A stretch of 64,000 nt of DNA, taken from the NCBI GenBank assembly GCA_013398275.1, contig VZSE01014922.1, positions 6,016,253 to 6,080,252 on the forward strand, in the 5' to 3' direction. The position numbers were made by a program, and so were the translations under genes. The stretch comes from Promerops cafer (Eukaryota > Chordata > Aves > Passeriformes > Nectariniidae). Shown piece by piece: positions 51,305 through 63,747 of this stretch (the first letter of the stretch is position 1; each line of letters opens with the position of its first letter). The notes under the pieces were generated by a model. That model was not told the origin of the DNA and ran no database searches. It was given only the letters and a program-made list of their open reading frames with translations.

Positions 51305-52334
51305 CTTGAGCAAAACTGCTCAGTCTGATCTGTGAGAAAAAAACATACTGAAAGCCAGAGAAACTGAAGTTTGTGGGTAAAATCAGTTCTACTAAAGGTA
51401 TTAGCTGATCTTTAAACATTTAGCCCACCAACTGTATTTGGGATGTAGAGGAGACAAAAAATACTCTTATTCATGTAGGCAACTCTTTTTCTTTATAGCA
51501 TCCCCAAACCACTTCGACCTTAGCTAATGACTTCTTTCACAGCAGCATTGCCCACTAATTCAAATGCTCCTTGCACGGTCTACTTGTCATAACAATCCTT
51601 GCATGGTTTTGAATGTGAAATCAGGACTTCTCTGGGATCTTCTCTTTGGATCTGGCTCCAAATAACAAGAATGCCTTCTGGCATCCCACACAGAGAAAGT
51701 TAATGGACAGACCTCACTTGACACAATTCTAATGAACATGTTTTGTCTTTGTTACTCTCAGTAAAGTCCCAGCACTGTTTTCTCAGACCAGATCTCCCAG
51801 GAATATTTGAATTGCTACAGCCCATTAGGTAATTACAGACCAGGATTCCTCAAATGCCAGAACATGGTCTGTGTTCAGGCTTATTTAGATCTGGCAAGAC
51901 CAAGGAACAACCAAGACTATAGGGAAAGCTCAGTCAACAGTACAGTAGGATGAAAAGGGAGGGCTTCTTGGGCAGCAGGGAGCATTCTGTGTCCAGTTCC
52001 CTGAGGATCAGGTTATTTGTCCAGTCCTACTACCAGTGGCTTTTCTGTCAGAGCACCCTGAGCTCATCTCTCAATCCCTCCTGATGCCTGTGTCTGGCTG
52101 TCTGGTCAATAGTGAAGAATGAGGCTCATGTCACTGATAATCACTTCTGGCAGATGCACTTCAGCTTTGGCTGAAGAAACTGTTATCCAGCAACACATCA
52201 CTTGCTTTCACTCTTGATCCATCCCAGCCACCAGCCAACAGGAAGGGAGGTGGCATGCATAACAAAATATTAAAACCAAAAAATAGAATATATCATCTGG
52301 TCCAACTGAGTCTGAAGATCTTCTTGACTTTGGC

Positions 52335-53118
52335 TCCTTGAGGAGTGGGCCCATGAAGGTCAACAAGGCCAAGAGCAACATCCCTCACCTGGGTTGGGGC
52401 AACCCCTAACATCAACACAGGGTGGAGGTGAAGGATTGAGAGCAGCCCAATGGAGAAGCACTTGGGTTTACTGTTAGACAAAAAATTCTGAATGAATTAG
52501 CACTAGGCACTTGCAGCCCAGAAAGCCAACAGTATCCTGGTCTGTGTCAAAGGAAGTGTGTCCTGCAGGTTGTGATAGAGGAGAGTTTTTCCTACCTCCA
52601 CTCCAGTGAGGTCCCACCTCCAGCTGCATCCAGCTCTGGATGTACAAAGAAAGTACAAGAAAGACATGAAACTGTTGGAACACGTCAGGAGGAGGGCGGC
52701 AAGGGTGGTCAACGGGCTGGAGCACCTCTGCTGTGAAGAAGGGCTGAGAAAGTTGAGATTATTCAGCCTAAAGTCTCTGAGGAGACCTCACTGCATTTCC
52801 ATACTTAAAGGGGGCTTATATGAAAAAAAGGAGATGGGCTTTTTACTAGGAGTGTGTAGTGACAGGACAAAAGGCAAGGGTTTTAAACTAAAAAAGGGTA
52901 AATTTATTAGACATAAGGAAGAAATTATTTTACAGTGATGGTGTGATGCTGGAACAAGAAGTTATCCAGAGAAGCTGTGGATGCTCCATCACTGGAAATG
53001 TTTAAAGTCAGGCTGGATGAGGCTTTGATCAGCCTGACCCAGTGCAAGATGAGATGCTGGACTAGATGATCTTTCAAAGTCCCTTACAACCCAAACCATT
53101 TTATGATTTTACGATTCT
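52335..53118 (+). mobile_element. CR1 LINE copy E, 5'-truncated
   Basis: This is a CR1 fragment of about 780 bases in plus orientation, the second longest in the window. It begins in the RT/post-RT part of ORF2 (GAAGGTCAACAAGGCCAAGA, CACCTGGGTTGGGGCAAC, GCAGCCCAGAAAGCCAAC) and runs through the C-terminal domain. It ends with GACTAGATGATCTTTCAAAG, then CCCAAACCATTTTATGA and a degenerate ATTTTATG/ATTTTACG tail typical of CR1 3' ends. The tail class equals that of copy B. A composite microsatellite starts about 260 bases downstream. Confidence 0.95.
52606..52938 (+). pseudogene. CR1 ORF2 C-terminal fragment (copy E)
   Basis: This 110-codon open frame reads YKKDMKLLEHVRRRAARV, GLEHLCCEEGLRKLRLFSL, LKGGLY and SDRTKGKGFKLKKGKF, the conserved C-terminal domain of the CR1 ORF2 protein. 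It is the longest continuous CR1 reading in the window. The internal ATG at 52606 is not a real start, since the family reads through it. Endonuclease and catalytic RT motifs are absent. Confidence 0.88.
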
Positions 53119-53379
53119 TCACCCCAAAATTCAGACTGTTGAAATAGAGAACAGATGGAAAGGTTGCTGTAGATGATAAAACAGAAGAGGCCTCCTTTTC
53201 TAGGCTCTTCTTTGTCCCTCTGTGTTGCAAATAACTGTTTTAAGGTCACTGAAAGAATCACTTTCAAAGGAGAAATATTGACAAAACCAGTTTTAATATA
53301 AAAGCAAAAGCATGACAAAGTTTGTTGGCAAGTTTTCACTCTATTACTTACCAGGTGGTTAAAGCACACAGAGCAAACA

Positions 53380-53420
53380 AAAATCCAAAATCCAAAATCC
53401 AAATTCCAAAATCCAAAATC
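53380..53420 (+). repeat. (AAAATCC)n tandem repeat
   Basis: About six 7-bp AAAATCC-type units occur, one of them AAATTCC. It passes directly into the ATCC microsatellite and shares the ATCC core, so one may have seeded the other. Confidence 0.9.
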
Positions 53421-53490
53421 CATCCATCCATCCATCCATCCATCCATCCATCCATCCATCCATCCATCCATCCATCCATCCATCCATCCA
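53418..53490 (+). repeat. (ATCC)n microsatellite
   Basis: About 18 perfect ATCC units, the longest microsatellite in the window. The minus-strand reading gives a repeated MDGW peptide, which is an artefact. Confidence 0.97.
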
Positions 53491-53548
53491 AACTGAAATA
53501 AATCCCAAACTATCTATCTACAGGCTGGGAGGAGTGGGAGTGGTGAGA

Positions 53549-53608
53549 AAAGGATAGGGATAAGGATAAAAAGGAATAAAAGGAATAAAAGGAATAAAAG
53601 GAATAAGG
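53549..53608 (+). repeat. (AGGAATAAA)n minisatellite
   Basis: Four nearly perfect 9-bp AGGAATAAA units from 53572 follow AGGATA-type variants from 53549. It belongs to the same repeat-dense block as the ATCC array. Confidence 0.9.
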
Positions 53609-53672
53609 AAGACCTTCCTGTCCCCGCACTAAACAGAGCCTGGACTTGACCAACAGGTAATGCCTAAGGGCC

Positions 53673-53746
53673 CAACAGCACTTAATCTTAAGAACACTCA
53701 ACAGCATTTAGCACTTAACCTTAACAGCACTTAACATCACTTAATC
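53673..53746 (+). repeat. Degenerate ACAGCACTTAA repeat
   Basis: At least five imperfect copies of a CAGCACTTAA-like word (CAACAGCACTTAATC, TTAGCACTTAACC, TTAACAGCACTTAACA, TCACTTAATC) lie in 74 bases. Confidence 0.75.
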
Positions 53747-54061
53747 GATAACTGAAGTTAAACTTGATAAAGGATTCATATAAAATTTACAATACCCCAT
53801 CAGTAACTCATTTACAGGCCTCACTTGCTTACAAATCTGAAGTACTTAAGAATCTAGGAGAGCAACATTCCTAGTACATTTGTTATAGCATATTCGCACT
53901 TGCATGCACACAGACATAAAGGAGTCTGTACAAGGTATATCTGTGAAAAATTCCCCTTGAATTCAGTGAATTACTCATGGCTGCCTTTGCATCTTCTCAA
54001 CGGTGAAGGGTTGAGCCTTAAGGTGTGGAGATACCAGCCACATCATTTAGCAGTCCTCTGA

Positions 54062-54093
54062 GTTTAGCAAACTTCAGGTTTAGCAAACTTCAG
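54062..54093 (+). repeat. 16-bp perfect tandem duplication
   Basis: GTTTAGCAAACTTCAG occurs twice in direct succession without a mismatch. Confidence 0.95.
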
Positions 54094-55910
54094 AGCTTGC
54101 TGGCTCTTAGAGGCCTCACTCAGAGGGATTTTGCTGTTTGCAGCTACTGCAATCCAGGAGAGCTCCAAGGGTCTCACTTTGCACTGCTGTATGCAGGGTT
54201 GCAAGGAAGTTGGCTTTAGTCAGAGTAATTTTCCCTCCTGGCTGCAATTCGGGTCAGTAACTTTCTTTGAAAGTTTGATAATGAAAATATTATTCCCCTT
54301 GGGTTGTTATTCAGGCAAGAAAAATAAATTTCCAATGCTGTTTGTTAAAAAAGCAGGAGCTCATTATACAGCACTAGTTCCTGGGAGCAGAGGAGCTGAG
54401 CCCAGGTGCTGCTGATCAAGGTCGAGGCCTAATGAAGGATTCTCAGATCACAGTGAGACTGTGGGGAAGAAAGTGGGATGCACCATCACACTCTGATGCA
54501 TTTGCTTCAGACTTGCCTTTTTTTTTCATCTTCTTGCAGTCACTGTATTTTTGGGAATTCTCTTTATAAGCTCAGCTCAGGTACTTGCTCATGGAGGAAG
54601 CAATCCCTCCCCTTTCCCAGTCATTCCACTGGTAGAGTCATATTCATCCTCATTTCATTATGTCAGCTATCAAGAAGTAACAAACTAATTTCTCCCTCTG
54701 CAAGGCAAAGCTGCATACTTCTTTAAGATTTTCAGCTAGCATTTTCAAATAGGCTGTTGTAACACTCACATGCTAGTCTGCTTTTACCTTCAAATCTGAC
54801 ATATACAGTTGACTCTGCTACAGTCAAGTACTTCGGTTTTGTGTTTCAGATTTTTCCTAATATTTTATTTAATTAGCTTCCCTTGTCATTTTATAGATGC
54901 TCACAGGGTATCTCAGGAGTGGAAGGAGAACTACTTCCTTCATTAGCTCTACTTTCCTCGCACAGTTTTCCAGCTGATAAACAGCTGGTTTTGAAACCAC
55001 GAGAGAATAAAAATTCATAGAACTGAGTTCTAGGGGGGGACACAGTAATTTAAACTGTCACATGTAATACAAACCATCTTATGTCAACCAATTACTTGTG
55101 TTGAACAAAAGCATAGCTTGTGGTTGACTAAAATATATACATGACACCCGATTTACATAAAATCATGTCTCTATCATCTCACCAGAGATCAGTTCCAGGC
55201 ATTAATCACACTTAGCACTAAATATTTGGACCTTATTCTTCATTTGAATGACTCTGGATCTGTTGGCAGCCACTGCTTTTGAGCTACTGCTGTTTGAGTA
55301 AGAAATGCATTGGCACACAGAACTTTTTTTTCCAGAGGTGTTTCTTTACTACAATCCACTTCTCAGTCATTTTTTTACACAAATTCAACACAATCAGTAT
55401 CTTAAATATCGTGGTGAAATGCATTTTCTCAAGTCTAAGAAATCAGGTATAGACCTTTTTTTCTCATATTTTTTTCAATTATTAAGGTTGATTTTTGTCC
55501 TTGAGAACACAAATTCCCACAGGCCATTCTGGCATCATTATCAGCAATACCATATACCACAGTGAAATACTTTTACTTTCCTTACTTGCTGTGCTCATTT
55601 ATACATCCAAAAATTACTGCTTTAATACCTCTTGCTACAGCACTTTCATGGATATGCATGCTTAGTGAATTTCACAGTTGCCGCTTTCCATACCAGTCCT
55701 TCATTTTGTATTGACTAAAGTTTCCAGAGAGCTTTGAAGATCTGTGATGCTAAAGATATATAAAGCATGAGTTGAGCCTCAGGTACCTGTCAGTTTTTCA
55801 AAAAATTCTGCATCAACCAGTTAAAATAAAACTGAAAAAGCAGAAAAAAACTGAAGGCACAGATTGAGAAGTACAAATAAACCGAAATTAGTGATTAAGT
55901 TTAAAATAAG

Positions 55911-56218
55911 TTAAATTTCTCTACCGAAATCCTCATATCTAGCTTTAGTCCGTTTCGATGGCAAACTAGTGGACATGGCAGAAGCGCGGCTGAGAGACTG
56001 ATTCAGACAAAATACTGGTGTGCAATTTAGCAAAAGTCCACAAGAGGGGGGTACCAGCCACAAGCAAAGCCTGCTCTGGAAATGAGACCTGCCTGGGTAG
56101 GTCTGCAGAGGGTTTTGCAGGAAGGTTTCACTTACATGGCAGGGCTTCTGGGGACCCTTTGGAGATGACAAAAGTCATCTTAGACTTAGCCCGACCTCGC
56201 TTGTTTTTAGGATTCTAA
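55911..56218 (-). other. Unexplained CpG-bearing block, exon-like but unproven
   Basis: About 300 bases with seven CpG interrupt AT-rich DNA. The minus strand is open for 86 codons (55911-56171) ending SLPSKRTKARYEDFGREI and a stop. Just upstream is an alternative reading, RGRAKSKMTFVISKGSPEAL, running into a CATGTAAGTGA donor-like sequence. The plus strand also has an open reading, LALVRFDGKLVDMAEARLRD. I recognise none of these. It could be an exon, a decayed retrocopy, an LTR or chance. Coding status is not established. Confidence 0.25.
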
Positions 56219-59089
56219 AGTAACTGAAATAGTTTCTATAAAAAATAGTTGATAATAACATGTATTGAAGTAAACAATTGAAAATATCCTATCAGTTACT
56301 TCAACTTTTGAGATAATAGGAAACAAAGTCTGGTTCTAGAAAGAAATACAGCAGCACCTAACCATAGAATTTGTTCCCATGACTTTACAGGAAATGTAAA
56401 AAACCCAGATATCCCTTTTTTACAGGGGAGGTTACTGAGTCAAAACTGCAGATCTTACTTAGGCCAGCACTGCTCATATATGACTGCACCATACAGAGCA
56501 GTACTTAAATCCCCATTTAACCCTTTTTCTTACATTTTGGCCCTAGATACTTCGTGTGGGTTTTTTCCAGTCTTGAGAGCTTGAAACGCAAAAGTCTAAA
56601 GTGCGAGTCTTAAAAAATTTGTTTTAGATGATGATTTTGAATGCAGCGCCATTCTCTTTTTCTCAATGCTGAATGCTATGTAGAGAAGTACTTCTGTAAT
56701 CAGGACACTGCGATAGCTGTTTGTCTGAAGAATCAAAAGCTCAACCTGAGGATCCTGACATTTCCGAACAATACAGCATGAACTTCTCCAGCACTGATGA
56801 AAGCTGAAGGCAACAAGTGTTCTTGAAAATCAGTTTTAGCTAAGAAAACTTAGGTAACTTTAGGTAAATGTGTGTAATTTCAGGTAAATCCAGTCTTTAT
56901 GTTTCTTGACCTTTAGATTTCCCCTGAAATGCATTTGTACTCATTATGCACTCCTTTCTCCTTTTGAAAGGTAGATGATTGCTGGTTACTTCTGCTGTCA
57001 TCCTGGAGATTTGAGAACCTGGCAGCTATTGTAACTTAGATCTATTACAAGAGGGTGCAATGGAAATGCAGTAATTGTAGCTGAAACTCCAGGTCTGGAG
57101 GAAAGGGACAAGGGCCCTTTTCCCAGTAGAGGTGACTATTAGCTTATTGCACACAAGTACAGAGTCCTGCAGGAGGCCATAAATACTGTTAAAGCACTTC
57201 CTACAAGGGTTTCATGTAGGAATATTCATCTTCATTTTGACAGAGGGGCTCTGGAGCATCTAAAGAGTGACCACAGTCTACCATGGGTAGAGCAGTCTTG
57301 GAGACAATGCTTATCCCACCAGTCCTTGCCATATACCTGCCAACCTCCATGTTTTTCCCTCACTCTTAGTGACTAAGGGAAGGGAGATTACCCTTCTCAA
57401 CTTAAGTGTGAGTCCTCTTGGCCTTCCACCAGCATGGTGCTTGTGGCCGGTTGTAGTAGGCAGCAGCTCTACAAAGCCCGACTTCTTCAATGGCTTTACA
57501 GAGCATGTCCATCGCCTGTCCTGGACATCACTTGTGAGGGACCCAGCTGCTCCCCAGAGGAAGAAAGGAAGCCAGGAATGACCATCAGCAAGCCTGATTC
57601 TGTTCATCAGTATTCTTGAAAACCAGCCCAATCTTATACACAAAAGGACAAAATTGGGAGCCAGGGACCTGCCCTAAGCTAGGGAAAGCAGAATCCATGG
57701 GACATGGACTTGGCATTGACAAAAACATACGGAAGATGCTTGAGCTGGGGCAGAACTAGAGAAAGACATTCAGCAGTCACCATCTAGAGATGAAGGGTGG
57801 AGACAGGCAGCAGTTTGGGCAGCTGACTATAATTGCAGGAGTGAAGTGGGCTTGAGTCATGGTTCTGGCAGCCTGAGTAAAGAGACTAAGTGAGCTTCAT
57901 CTGAGGTACAGGTTATGTTCCTCTGGTGAAGGAACAGCATGTGAGAAGGCAGAGCAACCTTTCATCTAGGGGGTCCACTGCCCCTCATTCAAAGCCAAGT
58001 TTGATATAGGTCAGTGAATTTTAGTCACTTTTATTGAGAAAATTATTAAGGTGGGGAAAACAACCATGAAAGCCTCACCAGGTAAGACAAACAGCATAAG
58101 AAGCAGTTGAAATTCTAACACTTAGAAGCATATAAAGGTTAGAGGACAATTCTGATATGAAAGACAAAAAACAAATCGGAGATCAGAAGAGATCAACTCA
58201 GCAGTACTGAGGACATCCCAGCTCCACAGAGCAATGGAAGTCAGCCCCTCCCCATCTGACTCATGTCCCCTTCTGACAAGCAAAGAGCCTTAGGACATCT
58301 TACCATGGCCAGTGAGCCCAGTAGCTTATTAGTTCTAGCTCAGTATTTGTTATGTATTTTAATTTAAAAATCTTTGGGTTTGGCAGTTGGCTCTTCAGTG
58401 TTTATCCTGCCTTAAGAGTTTTTGCTTAGAAAATAAAAGTTAAGTGGCTTCTTTGTTTCACTACCTCCTCTGGGCTGGGTGAATCACTGTAGAGATCAGT
58501 ATCTTCAAGGAGATGAAAGAAGGGATGTTAAGTTCCACTAAATTAGGCTTAGACTTTAGAGGTAAATCCAAAAGTGCATTTTGTTTAGGAGTGCTTTTTC
58601 CAGTTTTTGAAGATTAAGAAGCAGTTGCATCCCATAATGAGAAATTAGAGTAGATGCAGAAGAGACTGACTGAAAAGAAACAGGGAAGATGGATGACAGA
58701 GAAAATATACATAACTGAGTGGAAGAACTTATCTGCATCTTGAAATGATGTATTTTCAGAAGGCTTTATCACATGCTCCTAGAGTCTAAAGAGACAATCT
58801 TTAGTTTACAAAGCAAGCAAGCAACCAACCAAAAACCCTGCTAAATGGAATTTGCTAGCTGTGTGGATCCTCTCCTTGTTTTGTAGGTCAGACATCTTGC
58901 TGTCATGTGCTCCTCTACAGTCTATAATTACAGGCTGTCCTCATTCTTACTGACATTTCCAACCTATAATATTTAGTCATAAATTTCACCTATCTTAGAT
59001 GCCAAATGATTTGGGCTTTTATTGGCAAGCAGTATTATTTGTTATGAAGTCATGTGGAATTTAGTATGTGGCAATTAATCCTCCTGAGA

Positions 59090-59505
59090 TTCATAGAATA
59101 GAACAGAATAATTGAGATTGGAAAATACCTTTAAATTTATCAAATCCAACCATTAACACAGCACTGCCAAGTCCACCCCTAAGCCCTGTCTCTAGGCACG
59201 ACATCTACTCTTCTTTTACATACTTCCACATTTAGTAACTCCACCACTTCCCTGGGCAGCCCGTTCCAGCCTGACAACCCTTTCCATGAAGAATTTTTCT
59301 CCTAATAATCAATCCAAACCTCCCCTAGTACAACTTGAGACCATTTCCTTTCATCCTGTCACTTGTTACTTGGGAGAAGAGACCAACCCCCATCTAGTTA
59401 AAATCTCTTTTCAGGAAGTTGCAGAGAGCTATAAGGTCTCCCCTGAGCCTCCTTTTTTTCCAGGCTAAACTCCCCCAGCTCCCTCATCAGACTTGTGCTC
59501 CAGTA
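59090..59505 (-). mobile_element. CR1 LINE copy F, 5'-truncated 3' end
   Basis: The plus strand shows the reverse complement of a CR1 3' end: TCATAGAATAGAACAG at the tail, CCACCACTTCCCTGGGCAGC, CCTGACAACCCTTTCCATGA, CCTCCCCTAGTACAACTTGA, ACTTGGGAGAAGAGACCAAC and AAGGTCTCCCCTGAGCCTCC. Its tail and C-terminal wording match copy A, so A and F are the same subfamily class in opposite orientation, about 58 kb apart. It is truncated within ORF2 near 59505. Confidence 0.94.
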
Positions 59506-62500
59506 AGTTTGCTCAGCAGCAGGATAAAGTTACTCAAAGCAGAGTTAATGTGGATTAATTCCTTTAAGTTTGTTTGGTTTGGGGGTTTTTTTAGTATTTT
59601 CTAAGTGCTCTCTCCTGTTCCCATCTAGTTTTCTGACTTGTCCTTCCTATCTGCCCTCCAGAGCTCACCTTTCTGAATTTCTAGAGCATGGATGGATTAC
59701 TGTAGATATGTAATTTGCAATTCCACCTCAAAGGAATTCACAAATACACCCAGCTCTTCTGTTCATACAGCTCGTGCACCTCTTGCTTCAGCATTGCTGC
59801 ATATTGAACTTGAAGATGTGATTGTCTTCTGGGTGAACCTGAGCTCCAGCTGTGTAGGAACAAACTACTTACCAAGCAAACAATGGAGTGAAGCAGCCTC
59901 TGGGGTCCATAAAGAGAATGTTTGGATTTCATATGCAGATAAAGCAGTACAGAGGCTGCACTTCTGTTCAGTGCTGTGTAACTGCTCAAAACGAAAACAT
60001 TTTTTAAAAATTCTGCTGCAATGCTGAGATGATTCTCCACTCTAACTCTGCCTTCTGGTTCTTCACCCCTTTTTTTCTTTCTCATGATCTGTAGCCTATC
60101 TGCTATTTATTAACCCTACTCCTACATCACCATCTTCTCACCATAAGCCTGAAGATTGTAGTGCCTTGTGAAAACGTTTTGATGTCTTCAGCAAGGAACA
60201 ACTAGGAAATGTCTGTGAAACATATCATCAAAATCAGAGAAAAACACAAAACAGTGTCACAAACTGGTGTGAGGACTGTAATTTTTAAAATAATGAGTTA
60301 GCCTCTCCCTTTCCATCCTTCCATCCTAGTCATCTTGCAATTATGAATATCATTGGCTGAACACCCACTGACTCTACAGAGTAAGAAATGAGGTAAACAT
60401 ATTGATAGTATATTAAAAAATCACCATGTGAAATCAGAGATAAAATGATAGAAAAATGGTCAGCATAATACCAGCCTTAAACAGAAAACAGAACCAAGAA
60501 GGAGACAAATGCTTATAGGTGTAGCTGTTGGGACTGCCACAGGATATGTAGCCATTGGCTACACCACAGCCTGTGTGTTGCGTGTCCCTCAAACCCAAAT
60601 AACTTTAAATTACTGCCTGGATTCCCCAGGAATTACAGCTTTGCCCCCAGATAGGCACCATTTTAAATATTCTGTACTATCTAACTGCAAAGAACATAAG
60701 AGCTAGTGGCTTTAATTCCCTAATTATGCATTAATAAGAGACAAATAATTTCATAATGTTCCTGCTGGAATAGAGAGAAAATATTGCTAAACATCCCTTG
60801 GTACACTTTAATAATACAATATATCATCAGGATGAACTTTCATGATGTGTTGCATAATATTTTTAACTTCTTAATATAATTCCAGATCATGCTTTACATA
60901 TATATTCGATAATGTTTTTGCTGTTGTTCAGATACTTAGCTGGTTTTTTGACATTCATTAAAATAATTCCGAAAACATTTACAGAGTTCATTGTGATAAG
61001 TCTTGAAAATATCCAGCTGCACTGCACTACTTCTTTTAAACAATTTAACCACTCAGCTTCTCAATAAAATGCCCACATAAAGGACAGCAGTTCTTTTATT
61101 CCTTCACACACCCACTGATATAAACACAATGATTACAGCTTTTTATGTAAGTGGTCTCTTGCTTCAGAGCTTGAAGCATCTCTGATTCTGAGTAACTGCA
61201 GTTTTATGTAATTATTCTTCTAGTTCTTCAGGATCCCTACCACGCCTCATCCAAACATTTACCAGGCTCTGCTGCTTCTCATGATGATGAGTGAAATACA
61301 AGAATAGATCTTCTTCTTTTGTCTTTCAGTCTACACACCAGACTTGCTCTATCTACCTACCTGTGCAGGTAGAAGACCATTACTAATTAATTAATGACAA
61401 GGATGCATAGTGAGACCAGGCTCTTTGTCACATTTAGCACATCCATGGACAGCAAGGGTCAGTCTCACACTGCACACACTGTCACTGACACTGCAGACAT
61501 TGGTCCTGATGCCTGTGCTCCTGGGGTTGTGACCAGAAACCAGGGACATGTGTTTTATGGCTCTGCAGCTTAAGATGGCTCAGAATGATGCCTGCTTCTG
61601 CACAAGAGGCAGGCTTCATCAACTGATTTATTTTTTATACCCTGGAGTTCAGCCAACCATTTCTGGTTATTGCAACATCACACCACTGCCCTGCCAATTT
61701 CTGATTGCCAAAGTCTGAAAACAGCATTTTGCTGAGGGAAGCTGCATCTTGAGAAGGGTTAAAAGAAAGACTGCTCAACTCCAACCTGTTCTTTGGAGCC
61801 TTGATTTCTGGGTTGTAAAGTTGTCATAAAATTTTAGAAATTCCTGCTTCAGCCTTTTCATATTTGCCACTGTGAGATTTAAATCATTAAAAGAATTTTC
61901 ACGGTAGTCATTTTGACAGGGTAATGCAAATGAAACAAGAAGTTCCTCATTCTAGAAAAAAAAAACTAAAAATGTTCAGGAGTGAACATAAATTGTAAAG
62001 TTGGAAAAGAACGTCATGGCATTTAACAACAATAAAATCAGTAGCTCTATCTAGCTATTTACCTTATATACAATAACATAAGCAAAAAAAATGGTAGCTC
62101 TTACAGTGAACTTACATTTCAAGAAATGCAAATATGCCAAGCTCTTCACCACAGCCAGGAGAGTGAGTAAATGAAGAAGGAGCAGGGAGACACCCATTGT
62201 CAATGTCTTGGCTGGAATTACAGAAATGTTCTGATAGGATCCAAGCCTCGAACAGATGCACCTATCAGAATTCTGTAATTGCTTCAATTCCCAGCACTAA
62301 CCACTCCAAACAGAGGTATCAAGAAAAATGACTCACAAATTACATAACCTTGAAAGAAATTTTGCATGAGTATTTCATATAGAGAAGGCAATTTTTTTGG
62401 GATGGAGGGAGAATAAGCATGCAGTTTTGTTGATCACCTAATAAGATTTAATTATAGCCTGCAGCCAGAGAAACACCCACAGTTACTCTTTCCCATACCT

Positions 62501-63747
62501 TCCATGGATTGCTGCCCTCTGCTCTGGCTCAGGCACAGTGGCTACAGGGTGACTTGGACAAGACAGAAGTGCATGTTTTGCAGTGGGTTACACATACCTG
62601 TTGTGATCAAAATAACCTTACAGCTGCATTAAGCAGGATCCTCACAGGGTGAAGAGTTTCATGTACTTGGCACTAAAGGGAAAGAAGAAATTCTGCTCTA
62701 GTCTTAAAATCGTCATTCCAGTGTCTTCATTCACAGGATTCTGCTTCCTTCTGTTTCCTTATCTACCATCCTTTCTATTAGCCACTTCAGCTTGTTCTGC
62801 TCCTTGGTACAGTTCTGCCTATGCACTTGCATTAGTCTGGTATTAATTTTCAGAAATTGTTGGCTCATGTATATCAATTTACATTTCTTAGTCTTTAGAA
62901 GGTTTGTGTTGGTTCCAGTAACTTGAAGGCTATGGCTCTTGTGTTTGGTCTCTAGCATGAAATACCCAGAAGGGTTAAATAAAGTTTAACTTGATCTGTG
63001 GAGATTGGACCATAAGGAAAAGGCATTTTTAGCAGGCACAAGGAATATTTATAAACTGAACATAGGAAATCAAGTGCAGATGTATTTAAGAAGTTCAGTC
63101 TCCAGTGGTTTAGAAATTGTTGACAGCTGTAATAACCCTTGTTGAAACTGGGGAAAAGCAGCTCCTGCTGTGAACATGTTTTTACAGATAGATGTCTAAG
63201 AATTTGGATTCTACTGCTGCACCAGAATTCATTTCATTGTTGAGGGAATAACCATCATTGTTGGATGAGACCCATGTTATTACCAAGTAGAAAAACCTGT
63301 GTTTGATCTCTTTAGCTCACAGGATCTTTACTTTTAGCCTAAACTGACTGATCTGATGAAGGACCAAGGCCCCATCTCTTAATGGCTTCCAATTTCACCT
63401 GGATTTATTCAAAAGTGTCAAACTGATTTAATTTCATTTTACTAAGAAACTACCAGATATTTCTCCCCTTTTCAAAACCTACTCAATTTTACCACTGGAA
63501 AGATCTCATCTCCTTTAGCTCCATGTGGATATGATTGGTTTTGATTATTCTTGCACCAGTTCCTGCTGAAGTCCTGTCATGTTTCACAGGTTCCTCAGTT
63601 TTAAATACTGTTATGCTGTGACAGACAGACATGTTCGATGTTGAGTCATTGTAACAAGTACACAGCCCAAGAAAAGTCCCTCTTAGAGAAATGGGAGGAC
63701 CGCAGGTTAGTGACCTTGAGGAGTTCAACGCTAAAAGAGGAAGCTCA
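59506..63747. other. Unique non-coding DNA
   Basis: No gene or named repeat is supported. Overlapping frames of 111 codons (59692-60027, plus) and 115 codons (59738-60085, minus) have no recognisable domains. A short inverted repeat, CTACCTG/CAGGTAG, lies near 61355-61370. The rest is AT-rich. Confidence 0.45.

Larger units (their letters stand above)
48266..52334. other. Unique non-coding DNA with a CpG-rich patch
   Basis: No coding feature is supported. An A-run of about 16 lies at 48556-48571. A small CpG-rich block at 48665-48840 and a 24-bp tandem duplication at 51257-51304 are listed separately. The rest is AT-rich with frames under 100 codons and no recognised domains. Confidence 0.45.
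53747..59089. other. Unique non-coding DNA
   Basis: No gene is supported. A 16-bp tandem duplication at 54062-54093 and an unexplained CpG-bearing block at 55911-56218 are listed separately. Weak MIR-like wording (TTTTTTACAGGGGAGGTTAC) occurs near 56415. Overlapping frames of 110 and 70 codons on opposite strands at 57311-57643 match no family. Confidence 0.45.

Noticed and set aside
53109..53483. 124-codon minus frame with repeated MDGW peptide
   Set aside because: It is the translation of the ATCC microsatellite and flanking 7-mer repeat.
56410..56470. TTTTTTACAGGGGAGGTTAC as a MIR-type 3' half
   Set aside because: Only one landmark is present; the following boxes of the element are absent.
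57311..57643. Overlapping frames on both strands (110, 70 and 61 codons)
   Set aside because: None resembles a known protein, and the overlap of three frames suggests a stop-poor patch.
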